Shown one piece after another: positions 55,677-64,000 of a stretch of 64,000 bases of DNA (position 1 is its first letter; each line of letters opens with the position of its first letter). This stretch comes from Deinococcus sp. YIM 134068 (lineage in GTDB: Bacteria; Deinococcota; Deinococci; Deinococcales; Deinococcaceae), in contig NZ_JAZHPF010000014.1 of NCBI RefSeq assembly GCF_036543075.1, positions 38,142 through 102,141 on the forward strand. Direction: 5' to 3'. The notes under the pieces are model-generated. The model was not told where the DNA came from, did no database searches, and was given only the letters and a program-made list of their open reading frames with translations. The position numbers and the translations under genes were made by a program.

Positions 55677-57422
55677 TTACTCCCGCGCGCCTACCGCCTT
55701 CCTCAGCGGCAGATACTTCGGCGTCCACTGGCGGCCCCGCACGAAGGCTTCCAGCTCGTCGTCGGTGAGGTTGCGAATGCGGCGCTCGGCACAGACGCCC
55801 TCGTCGATGGCCTTGCGGGCGACGCGGACGGCCACCCTCATGCTGACCTCGCGGAGGTGGGAGATGGGCGGGTACACGCGGTCGCCGTGCGCCTTCGTCT
55901 CGTCGGCAAGGGTCTGCGCGGCCTCCATCACCATGCCGTCGGTGATCTCGCGGGCGCGGCTGATGACGGCCCCGAAGCCCAGGCCGGGGAAGATGAAGGC
56001 GTTGTTGCCCTGCCCGACCGGATACATCTTGCCGCCGTACTCGATGTCCGGGAAGGGGCTGCCCGTGGCGATGATGGCCGCGCCACCGCTCCAGCGCAGA
56101 AGGTCGGCGGGCTGCGCCTCCACGTTGCTCGTCGGGTTGGAGAGGGGGAAGACGATGGGGCGCTCCGCAAACGCCAGCATCGCCTCCACGGTGGGTTGCT
56201 GGAAGAGGCCGGGCACCCCCGTCAGGCCGAGGAGGGCGGTGGCGCGGGCGTTCACGACCGTCTCGTGCAGGGTGGGCCACTCGCCCGCGACCTCCCAGCC
56301 GGGCAGGTCCTCCGGGTGCTTGGCGAAGGAACGCTGGTGGTCCTCGATGGGCTGGCCGTGCATCAGGAGGCCGAAGCGGTCCACCACGAACAGGCGGGCG
56401 TTCGCCTCCGCGTAGCTCAGGCCGTCATGCATCAGCCCCTGCCGAATCGCGCTCGCCACGCCGATACCGCCCGCCCCCGCGCCGACGACGACGAACGTTT
56501 GATCGTGCAACACCTCGCCCTTGAGACGGCTCGCGCTCATCAGCCCCGCGAGGGCCATCGCGCCCGTGCCCTGGATGTCGTCGTTGAAGGACGGCACGAC
56601 CCGGCGGTAGCGTTCCAGCACCCGGAAGGCCGTGCCCCGCGCGAAGTCCTCCCACTGGATGATCGCCTTCGGGTAGCGCGCGGCGGTCGCCTCCACGAAG
56701 CGGTCGAGGAACTCGTCGTACTCGGGACCCGTCAGCCGCCGGTGGTGGACGCCGAGGTACAGGGGATCGTCGATCAGGTCCTGACGGTCGGTGCCCACGT
56801 CCAGCTCCACGGGCAGCGTCTTGTCAGGCCCGACGCCGCCCGCCGCCGTGTACAGGCTGAGCTTGCCGATACTGATCGCCATGCCCCCGAAGCCCTGGTC
56901 CCCGATGCCGAGGATGGCACTGGAGTCGGTCGCCACGATCATCCGCACGTCGTTGAGGGGCACGTTCCCCAGCAGCTCGTCCACCCGGTCGATGTCCTCG
57001 GTGCTGACCGCGAAGCCGCGCGGGTAGCGGTAGATGTGCGAGAAGATGCGGACCGCCTCGCCCACCGTCGGTGTGTAGAGGATGGGGAGCATCTCCTCCA
57101 GGTGGTCGGCGAGGATCGCGTAGAACAGCACCTCGTTGCGGTCTTGCAGGGCGCGCAGGAACTCGTGGCGCTCCAGGTCGGTTCCGAGTTGGACGTAGCG
57201 CAGGTAGGTGCGTTCCTTCTGCTCGGGCAGGGTGCTCGTGTGGGGCGGGACAAGACCCTCCAGCCCCAGGGCGCGGCGTTCCTCGCGGGTGAAGCCGGTG
57301 GACTTGTTGAGCAGGGGCGTTTGCAGCAGCGAGAAGCCGGTCACGTTCACGTCGAGGTAACGGTGGCCGTCTTCGTCGCGCCGCACGTCGTAGTAGCGGG
57401 AGACGCGGGGGGCTTCGGGCAT
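55677..57422 (-). CDS. NAD-dependent malic enzyme
   Basis: This 581-residue enzyme decarboxylates malate to pyruvate. It has [20 protein letters not shown] and [17 protein letters not shown] in the N-terminal domain, [20 protein letters not shown] (NAD-binding preface), [34 protein letters not shown] (Rossmann motif) and [20 protein letters not shown]. These match the large-subunit-type malic enzyme family. A TATCCT box lies 8 nt before the ATG at 57422, indicating leaderless initiation. The downstream side carries a G-rich heptad tract directly after the stop. Confidence 0.95.
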   Translation of the reverse strand: MPEAPRVSRYYDVRRDEDGHRYLDVNVTGFSLLQTPLLNKSTGFTREERRALGLEGLVPPHTSTLPEQKERTYLRYVQLGTDLERHEFLRALQDRNEVLFYAILADHLEEMLPILYTPTVGEAVRIFSHIYRYPRGFAVSTEDIDRVDELLGNVPLNDVRMIVATDSSAILGIGDQGFGGMAISIGKLSLYTAAGGVGPDKTLPVELDVGTDRQDLIDDPLYLGVHHRRLTGPEYDEFLDRFVEATAARYPKAIIQWEDFARGTAFRVLERYRRVVPSFNDDIQGTGAMALAGLMSASRLKGEVLHDQTFVVVGAGAGGIGVASAIRQGLMHDGLSYAEANARLFVVDRFGLLMHGQPIEDHQRSFAKHPEDLPGWEVAGEWPTLHETVVNARATALLGLTGVPGLFQQPTVEAMLAFAERPIVFPLSNPTSNVEAQPADLLRWSGGAAIIATGSPFPDIEYGGKMYPVGQGNNAFIFPGLGFGAVISRAREITDGMVMEAAQTLADETKAHGDRVYPPISHLREVSMRVAVRVARKAIDEGVCAERRIRNLTDDELEAFVRGRQWTPKYLPLRKAVGARE

Positions 57423-57430
57423 GGCGGTAC

Positions 57431-57436
57431 AGGATA
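57431..57436 (-). promoter_or_regulatory. Leaderless-type -10 box for malic enzyme
   Basis: TATCCT lies 8 nt before the ATG at 57422. Confidence 0.4.
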
Positions 57437-57553
57437 GCCCGCACGGATTGGACGGGGTTCAGGCACGAAAAGCACAGCGAAAAGTACACAGGGAACGCCG
57501 GTCAGGGCACGCCGACTGGCCGGGGCTTTCCGTGCGGGGCGTGAACAGAACGC

Positions 57554-57973
57554 TCAACCCCGCCGCTCCGCCCACCGCGCCCGCAGCGCCCCGAATCCTG
57601 CGTCGATCCTCGCCTGCGGCAGCGCCATCTGGCCGGTCGTGCCGTGGCCGATCTCGTCGCCCAGCTCGGAGACGGCGCGCATCCGGCACACGACGCGACG
57701 GCCCTCCATGCGCTCGAAGGTGGCGGTCACGGTGACGGTCATGCCGGGCAGCGCCGAGGCGGTGTGCGTGACCTCGACGGAAGTGCCGATGCCGCCCTCG
57801 CCGTCCTCCAAGAAGGGGAGGATGATCTTGCGCCCAGCCTCCTCGAAGTGCCGCGCCATCCAGTAGGTCGCGTAGACGGGATGGACCGCGCCGAGTTCTC
57901 CGAACTGGACGGTCATCTCATCGGTGACGCGCACGGTAAGGGTCTGCGTGAAGCCGGATGGGATGGGGCGCAT
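57554..57973 (-). CDS. Hotdog-fold thioesterase-like protein (FlK-type)
   Basis: The 139-residue protein has [20 protein letters not shown], the hotdog helix region, and [20 protein letters not shown] with the conserved Thr/His pair. [15 protein letters not shown] closes the fold. It resembles the fluoroacetyl-CoA thioesterase (FlK) group of single-domain hotdog proteins, whose members act on diverse acyl-CoAs. The substrate is unknown. A TAGCCT box lies 6 nt before the ATG at 57973. It diverges from the YihY gene. Confidence 0.82.
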   Translation of the reverse strand: MRPIPSGFTQTLTVRVTDEMTVQFGELGAVHPVYATYWMARHFEEAGRKIILPFLEDGEGGIGTSVEVTHTASALPGMTVTVTATFERMEGRRVVCRMRAVSELGDEIGHGTTGQMALPQARIDAGFGALRARWAERRG

Positions 57974-57979
57974 GGAAGC

Positions 57980-57985
57980 AGGCTA
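57980..57985 (-). promoter_or_regulatory. Leaderless-type -10 box for the hotdog gene
   Basis: TAGCCT lies 6 nt before the ATG at 57973. Confidence 0.45.
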
Positions 57986-58005
57986 AGCCTCTTGCCCCGT
58001 CCCGG

Positions 58006-58011
58006 TAGACT
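58006..58011 (+). promoter_or_regulatory. Leaderless-type -10 box for the YihY gene
   Basis: TAGACT lies 7 nt before the GTG at 58019. Together with the box at 57980-57985 it makes a compact divergent promoter pair. Confidence 0.5.
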
Positions 58012-58018
58012 GCCCGAC

Positions 58019-59209
58019 GTGAAGCTCAAGCTCGCGGACCTGTTCACCCTCATCCGGGAGGCGGCGCTGGCCTTCGGGCAGGACAAGGCCCCCCGGCTGG
58101 CGGCGGCCATCGCGTACTACGCGCTGTTCAGCCTCGCGCCGCTGCTGCTGTTCGCGGTGGCGGTGGCGGGCTTTTTCCTCTCGGATGAGACGGTCGTGAC
58201 GAACCTGCTGGGGCCGGAGAGCCTGCTCGCGCTCAACCTCGGGGAGCAGGCGGCGAGCTTCCTGCGCGAACTCATCGCCAATCAGGAGGGCTTGCAGCGC
58301 GGCTCGCTGATCGCCACCGTCCTGGGCTTCGTCACCCTGTTCCTGGGCGCGACGGGGTTGTTCGTCCAGCTTCAGGATGCCCTCAACAGCCTGTGGGGGG
58401 CCGACCCGCCACCGCCGCAGGGGGCGCTCGCCATCGTGAAGAGCCGGGTGCTGTCGTTCGTCCTCATTCTGGTCATCGGGCTGGTGCTGCTCGCCTTCCT
58501 GGGACTGAACACCTACCTCGCGTCGGTGGCGCAGCAGTTGGGCGACATCATCGGGGCGGGGGCCATCTTTGTGCGGCTGGGCACCCTCGCGCTGGGGGTC
58601 GGGCTGCTGACGCTGGTCTTCGCCGCCGTGTACAAGGTGCTCCCCAGCGTCCGGCTGGAATGGCGCGAGGTCTGGGTGGGCAGCGCCGTGACGGCGGTCC
58701 TCTTCACGCTGGGCCAGCTCGCCATCGGCCTCTACCTCGGTCGGGCCGCGCCGGGCAGCGTGTTCGGGGCCGCCGCGTCGCTCGTGATCCTGATGCTGTG
58801 GCTGTACTACAGCGGCATGATCTTCTTCTTCGGGGCCGAGGTGACGTGGGTCTACTCCCAGAAGTACGGCACGCGCGCGGGCGGGGCCGCCAACGTCGGC
58901 AAGAAGGAGGCCGTCGCCGCGAGGGGAGCGGACATCAGCACCCAACCCAGCGGGCAGGAGCAGGCCGCCGCCGAGAGTGCCTCCCCGGCGGAGACGGTGC
59001 GCGACTCGCGGGGCCGTGTGCTGGGTCTGCCGCTGCCCCGGCGTGGGCACTCCGCATCCGCCTCACCCCGCCCCAGTGCCCCCCCCCGCGAAAGGCGTCT
59101 GACGCCCGGCGTGGGGGCCGCACTCTGGAATGCCGTCAGCGCCGTCCTCGCCCTCCCCGTCGTGATCGTGCTGCGGCTGGTGGGGTTGGGGAGACGGAAG
59201 AAGGGGTAA
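58019..59209 (+). CDS. YihY/BrkB family membrane protein
   Basis: The 396-residue protein has six hydrophobic segments in residues 25-290, with [20 protein letters not shown], the conserved [20 protein letters not shown], and [17 protein letters not shown]. The C-terminal 110 residues are a cytoplasmic, Ala/Ser/Arg-rich linker with an end hydrophobic piece ([20 protein letters not shown]). Family function is unsettled; it was once misassigned as RNase BN. The start is GTG at 58019 after a TAGACT box. Confidence 0.9.
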   Translation: MKLKLADLFTLIREAALAFGQDKAPRLAAAIAYYALFSLAPLLLFAVAVAGFFLSDETVVTNLLGPESLLALNLGEQAASFLRELIANQEGLQRGSLIATVLGFVTLFLGATGLFVQLQDALNSLWGADPPPPQGALAIVKSRVLSFVLILVIGLVLLAFLGLNTYLASVAQQLGDIIGAGAIFVRLGTLALGVGLLTLVFAAVYKVLPSVRLEWREVWVGSAVTAVLFTLGQLAIGLYLGRAAPGSVFGAAASLVILMLWLYYSGMIFFFGAEVTWVYSQKYGTRAGGAANVGKKEAVAARGADISTQPSGQEQAAAESASPAETVRDSRGRVLGLPLPRRGHSASASPRPSAPPRERRLTPGVGAALWNAVSAVLALPVVIVLRLVGLGRRKKG

Positions 59210-59290
59210 AGCCCTTGCTCTACGAACTTCTTCAAGCGGTAGCTCTGTTGTTCTGATGGCTGAAAGCTGATGGCTGACCACTGACCGCTG

Positions 59291-60022
59291 CTAAAGCCCC
59301 ACCACCGGATACGCCAGCGTCCCCTCGTAGATCGCGCGCCCGACAATCGCCCCCTGAATGCCCTCCCCGGCGAGCAGGCGCACATCGTCCTGCGTGGCGA
59401 CGCCGCCGCCCACGATCAGGGTATTCGTCCACAGCTGCCGCACGGCCCGCATCAGCTCGCGGTCCAGTCCTTGCAGGCTGCCGTCGCGCGTCACGTCGGT
59501 GAAGATCAGGGTCTCCAGCCCCGCGTCGGCGAGGATGGGTGTCAGGTCGGCGACGGTGAGGCCGCTGCCACGCGCCCAGCCGTGGGTGGCGACCTCCAGC
59601 CCGCGCGCATCGAGGCTGACGACGACCCGCTCGGGACCGTGAGCCTCGATCAGAACGCGCACCAGCTCGGGATCGCGGACGGCGGCGGTGCCGATCACGA
59701 CGCGGCTCACGCCCGCCCGCAACAACTCCTCGGCACTCTCGCGGTCGCGGATGCCGCCGCCGACCTCGATCTCCACTCCCTCCAGCTCGGCGACGATGCG
59801 GCGGATGACCCCCCGGTTCTCGCCGCGCCCGGTAGCGGCGTCGAGGTCCACGAGATGCACGAGGCCCGCGCCCAGGCCCGCCCAGTGGCGCGCGGCGTCC
59901 AGCGGGGAGTCGAAGTACACCGTCTCCCGGTCGGGGTCGCCGCCCAGCAGCCGCACGGCGCGGCCCGACTGGATGTCCACGCAGGGGATGACGAGGGGGA
60001 CGCCGTGGGCTGGGCCGGTCAT
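59291..60022 (-). CDS. hisA: Phosphoribosylformimino-5-aminoimidazole carboxamide ribotide isomerase HisA
   Basis: This 243-residue (beta/alpha)8 enzyme isomerises ProFAR to PRFAR, the substrate of HisF. It has [15 protein letters not shown] with the first catalytic Asp, [47 protein letters not shown] with the second Asp, and the phosphate motif [13 protein letters not shown]. The start is ATG at 60022; a TATCCT box 7 nt upstream indicates leaderless initiation. It is isolated from hisF-hisIE. Confidence 0.96.
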   Translation of the reverse strand: MTGPAHGVPLVIPCVDIQSGRAVRLLGGDPDRETVYFDSPLDAARHWAGLGAGLVHLVDLDAATGRGENRGVIRRIVAELEGVEIEVGGGIRDRESAEELLRAGVSRVVIGTAAVRDPELVRVLIEAHGPERVVVSLDARGLEVATHGWARGSGLTVADLTPILADAGLETLIFTDVTRDGSLQGLDRELMRAVRQLWTNTLIVGGGVATQDDVRLLAGEGIQGAIVGRAIYEGTLAYPVVGL

Positions 60023-60029
60023 GCCCGGC

Positions 60030-60035
60030 AGGATA
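60030..60035 (-). promoter_or_regulatory. Leaderless-type -10 box for hisA
   Basis: TATCCT lies 7 nt before the ATG at 60022. Confidence 0.5.
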
Positions 60036-60077
60036 ACGCCCTCCCCCACCGCCCCGCCCGGTACACTCTCGGGGAAC

Positions 60078-61247
60078 GTGCGAGTCGGGATCGTCACCGC
60101 CACCTACCTGCCGTCGCGCAACGGCGTCGCGACGAGCACCGCCCTGTACGCACGCGGCCTGCGCGAGCGGGGCCACGACGTGCGCGTGTTCGCCCCCCGC
60201 CACCCACAGGCCCCGGCGCGCGAGGAGGGGGTGTACCGCCTCAACTCGTCCTTCGCGGGGGCGCGGGCGCTCGGTGCCCCCGCCGACTACCCGGTGATGC
60301 TCGCGCCGGGGCCACTCCTGATCTCGCGGCTGCCGCTACGTGATCTGGACGTGCTCCACACCATGCACCCCTTCCTCGCCGGTCGGCTGGCGCTGACCTG
60401 GGCGCGGCTCTCCGGTGCCCCCGTGGTCTTCACCGCGCATACCCAGTATGACCAGTACCTGCATTACGCGCCCATGCCGAGGCGGGTGGGCCGCGCGATG
60501 CTGCGCCCGCACGTGTCGGCCTTCGCGCGGCGGGTGGACGCGGTGCTCGCGCCGGGCCGCGCGATGGTGGAGATGCTGCGCGAGTACGGCTACGGCGGGG
60601 AGGTTCACCTCTTCCCCAACCCGGTGGACCTCGCCGCCTTCGCGCGGGCGGGGGGTGAGGCGTTCCGGGCCGAGTTCGGTGTGCCGGGGGACGTGCCCCT
60701 CGTGATGTATCTGGGCCGCCTCGCCCACGAGAAAAATCTCAGCGTGATGCTGCGCGCCTTCGCCCAGGCGCAGGCGTCACGCCCGGAGCTGCGCCTCCTG
60801 GTGGTGGGGGACGGCCCGGCCCGCGCCGACGCCCAGGCGATGGCTCCTGAGGGCGTGACCTTCACCGGCCCGGTGCCCTACGCGCGGGTGCCCGAGGCGC
60901 TGGCCGCCGCCGACACCTTCCTCACCGCCAGCACGTCCGAAGTCCTGCCCATGAGCATGATTGAGGCCCTCGCGGCGGGCACGCCCCTTGTCGCCGCGCG
61001 CAGCCCCGCCGCCCTGGACCTCGTGACGGAGGGCGTGAACGGCACCGTCACGGACGCCACACCTGATGCGCTGGCCGCCGGACTGCTGCACGTCCTCGAC
61101 CCCATTCGCCTGCCCGCCCTGCAAGTGGGGGCGAGGGAGAGCGCCCGGCAGTACGACCTGCCCGTGCGGGCCGCCGCACTGGAGGAGGTCTACCAAGCGG
61201 CGGTGGTCCGCAAACGCCAATCGAGAAGCTCTCCCCTCAGCCACTGA
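60078..61247 (+). CDS. Glycosyltransferase family 4 protein
   Basis: The 389-residue GT-B enzyme starts [20 protein letters not shown] and has [36 protein letters not shown], and the donor-binding [20 protein letters not shown] followed by [16 protein letters not shown], with the E-x7-E pattern. It resembles mannosyl- and glucosyl-transferases that extend glycolipids from nucleotide or lipid sugars. The start is GTG at 60078 with GGGGAA upstream; TACACT lies 10 nt before it. It diverges from hisA across 55 bp. Confidence 0.88.
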   Translation: MRVGIVTATYLPSRNGVATSTALYARGLRERGHDVRVFAPRHPQAPAREEGVYRLNSSFAGARALGAPADYPVMLAPGPLLISRLPLRDLDVLHTMHPFLAGRLALTWARLSGAPVVFTAHTQYDQYLHYAPMPRRVGRAMLRPHVSAFARRVDAVLAPGRAMVEMLREYGYGGEVHLFPNPVDLAAFARAGGEAFRAEFGVPGDVPLVMYLGRLAHEKNLSVMLRAFAQAQASRPELRLLVVGDGPARADAQAMAPEGVTFTGPVPYARVPEALAAADTFLTASTSEVLPMSMIEALAAGTPLVAARSPAALDLVTEGVNGTVTDATPDALAAGLLHVLDPIRLPALQVGARESARQYDLPVRAAALEEVYQAAVVRKRQSRSSPLSH

Positions 61248-61296
61248 CGTTCGTTCAACCCCACCCGGCACTTCTGGCTGGCAGCCTCAATCAGCC

Positions 61297-61328
61297 GAAA
61301 AGCGAACGCCCCCGCGCGGGGCGGGGGC
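61297..61328 (-). terminator. Terminator of tRNA-Leu
   Basis: On the minus strand GCCCCCGC pairs with GCGGGGGC around CCCGC, followed by GTTCGCTTTTC. It lies 11 nt downstream of the tRNA 3' end. Confidence 0.6.
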
Positions 61329-61339
61329 CTTCTCCTGTG

Positions 61340-61424
<85 letters not shown>

Positions 61425-61470
61425 GTCTTGGCTGTGTCGCCCGCGCAGGGGCGCGTTTCAGGGCTTGTCT

Positions 61471-61499
61471 ACTTTAGCGGGGGGTACGGAGGCTGTCAA
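61471..61499 (-). promoter_or_regulatory. Sigma-A promoter of tRNA-Leu
   Basis: TTGACA (61494-61499), 17 nt, TAAAGT (61471-61476) on the minus strand, about 47 nt before the tRNA. Confidence 0.8.
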
Positions 61500-61931
61500 C
61501 CGGGCACGGGGCGGGGTCTTTGGGGCAAGAGAGCCGCCGCTCCACTCCTTGCCCCGGACCGCCGATTGGGAGAGAGGCCAGCGCCGCCTCAAGGAGGGTG
61601 GGGACCAACGACACCGGGCGGTCCCGGGAGGACGGGCAGAGGTCGTCCTGAGACAGGCCGAGGCGGACTGGTCGGCGGGCGGTGGGGTGAGGGGACGTAA
61701 CATGGCCTTCTCCCAGGCGGCGGCAACGGCGGGAGGTGGGCGACCGGAGTAGCGAAGCCCGCCGGCCATTGACCACCAATGGCCGCCACGCAGGCCTACC
61801 CTCCTCCGATGCCCGCTTCCTCTCTGTGCGGGAGTGGGTCGTGGGTCTGGCGTCAGCCTTGAGAAACTCTGTCGGACACTGACAAATCAGGAGGGCACTG
61901 AAACCATGGCCCGCCCTGTCGAAGACGGCAG

Positions 61932-61960
61932 CAAAAGAAAAAACCCGCTGCTGGAGCGGG
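61932..61960 (-). terminator. Terminator of tRNA-Thr
   Basis: On the minus strand CCCGCT pairs with AGCGGG around CCAGC, followed by TTTTTTCTTTT. Confidence 0.85.
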
Positions 61961-61969
61961 TCTGTGAGA

Positions 61970-62047
<78 letters not shown>

Positions 62048-62084
62048 AGGCCGAACACGGGGAGGCAAAAATGCCGCACGGACA

Positions 62085-62113
62085 AGGGTAGACGATGCGC
62101 CCCCCGTTGTCAA
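62085..62113 (-). promoter_or_regulatory. Sigma-A promoter of tRNA-Thr
   Basis: TTGACA (62108-62113), 17 nt, TACCCT (62085-62090) on the minus strand, about 38 nt before the tRNA. It starts just downstream of the dynamin gene's stop. Confidence 0.85.
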
Positions 62114-62119
62114 ACCCGG

Positions 62120-63814
<1,695 letters not shown>

Positions 63815-63820
63815 GGGGGC

Positions 63821-63826
63821 AGTCTA
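63821..63826 (-). promoter_or_regulatory. Leaderless-type -10 box for the dynamin-like gene
   Basis: TAGACT lies 6 nt before the ATG at 63814. Confidence 0.5.
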
Positions 63827-63895
63827 CCCGCCCCCACGTCCCTCTCTCTTTTCTGGCTTCGTTGAGACGAGAAGGCTGACCGCCTGACAGAAAGT

Positions 63896-63926
63896 ATGAG
63901 AAAGCGTCCCCGGTAGGGGACACTTT
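63896..63926. terminator. Terminator-like hairpin near the right edge
   Basis: AGAAAG-C-GTCCCC pairs with GGGGAC-A-CTTTCT around GGTA, with one mismatch. It precedes the probable start at 63933 and could lie in that gene's leader or serve as a minus-strand terminator. Confidence 0.4.
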
Positions 63927-63932
63927 CTGTTT

Positions 63933-64000
63933 GTGACAACTGAAAATGCCGCCGGGGACGCTCCTCGACTCTACCAGGCTGTCCTGGCTCAGCTCCAGAC
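63933..64000 (+). CDS. Start of an unidentified gene (runs off the right edge)
   Basis: The visible 22 codons from GTG read [20 protein letters not shown], a plausible soluble N-terminus with local codon bias. No clear ribosome site or TANNNT box is found, and the competing ATG at 63946 is in another frame. Too short to identify. Confidence 0.35.
   Translation, partial: MTTENAAGDAPRLYQAVLAQLQ

Noticed and set aside
55641..55685. Possible CRISPR or tandem-repeat array
   Set aside because: Only four short heptads without spacers; it is a simple G-rich tract.
61460..61790. Minus-strand open frame with LVPTLLEAALASLPIGG resembling a transposase fragment
   Set aside because: No DDE motif, inverted repeats or ribosome site; composition fits random GC-rich reading.

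Overview
This window looks like chromosomal DNA of a Deinococcus-type bacterium. It is GC-rich with dense genes on both strands. It carries a complete V/A-type ATPase operon in the order known from Thermus and Deinococcus. Many genes have a TANNNT -10 box only 5-8 nt before an ATG or GTG, the signature of leaderless mRNAs, and several families of short intergenic repeats are scattered through it. The genus is inferred from gene content and style, not from a database match.

Layout: 0-5 kb holds the start of a penicillin-binding protein, a HEAT-repeat protein, a DUF72 protein, a response regulator and hisF-hisIE. 5-10.6 kb holds a folate gene and a first branched-chain-amino-acid-type ABC transporter (livG-livF-binding protein-livH-livM). 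10.6-15.5 kb holds nrdR, a degenerate SDR protein, a zinc ribbon, a Nudix hydrolase and a dnaB helicase interrupted by a 420-residue intein. 15.8-21.5 kb holds two prepilins, a toxin-antitoxin locus with a broken vapC, a lipoprotein, a methyltransferase, gpsA and an HD protein. 21.6-30.2 kb is the nine-gene V-ATPase operon. 30.9-33.2 kb is glnK-amt-glnB. 33-36.2 kb holds membrane proteins and an HNH nuclease. 36.2-37.7 kb is a visibly AT-rich island with a lipoprotein and a small membrane protein. 37.7-50 kb holds a tandem gamma-carbonic-anhydrase-like protein, response regulators, RNase J, an aldo/keto reductase, clpP-clpX and lon. 50-55 kb holds a guanidine exporter behind a guanidine-III-type riboswitch and a second complete liv-type ABC operon. 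55-64 kb holds malic enzyme, a hotdog thioesterase, a YihY protein, hisA, a glycosyltransferase, tRNA-Leu, tRNA-Thr, a dynamin-like GTPase and the start of one further gene.

Functional groupings: histidine synthesis (hisF, hisIE, distant hisA), nitrogen import and sensing (two P-II proteins around Amt), proteolysis (ClpXP, Lon), energy coupling (V-ATPase) and two amino-acid/amide-type importers.

Most notable points: the DnaB intein, whose insertion point appears to lie two residues from the one I recall for cyanobacterial DnaB; the riboswitch-gdx unit; a vapC that keeps its frame and catalytic residues but carries two nonsense codons; the AT-rich island whose lipoprotein has a frameshifted signal peptide; a MITE-like repeat with 16-17 bp terminal inverted repeats; and G-quadruplex-type tracts. 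I did not find a clearly new multi-gene system; the AT-rich two-gene island is the best candidate.
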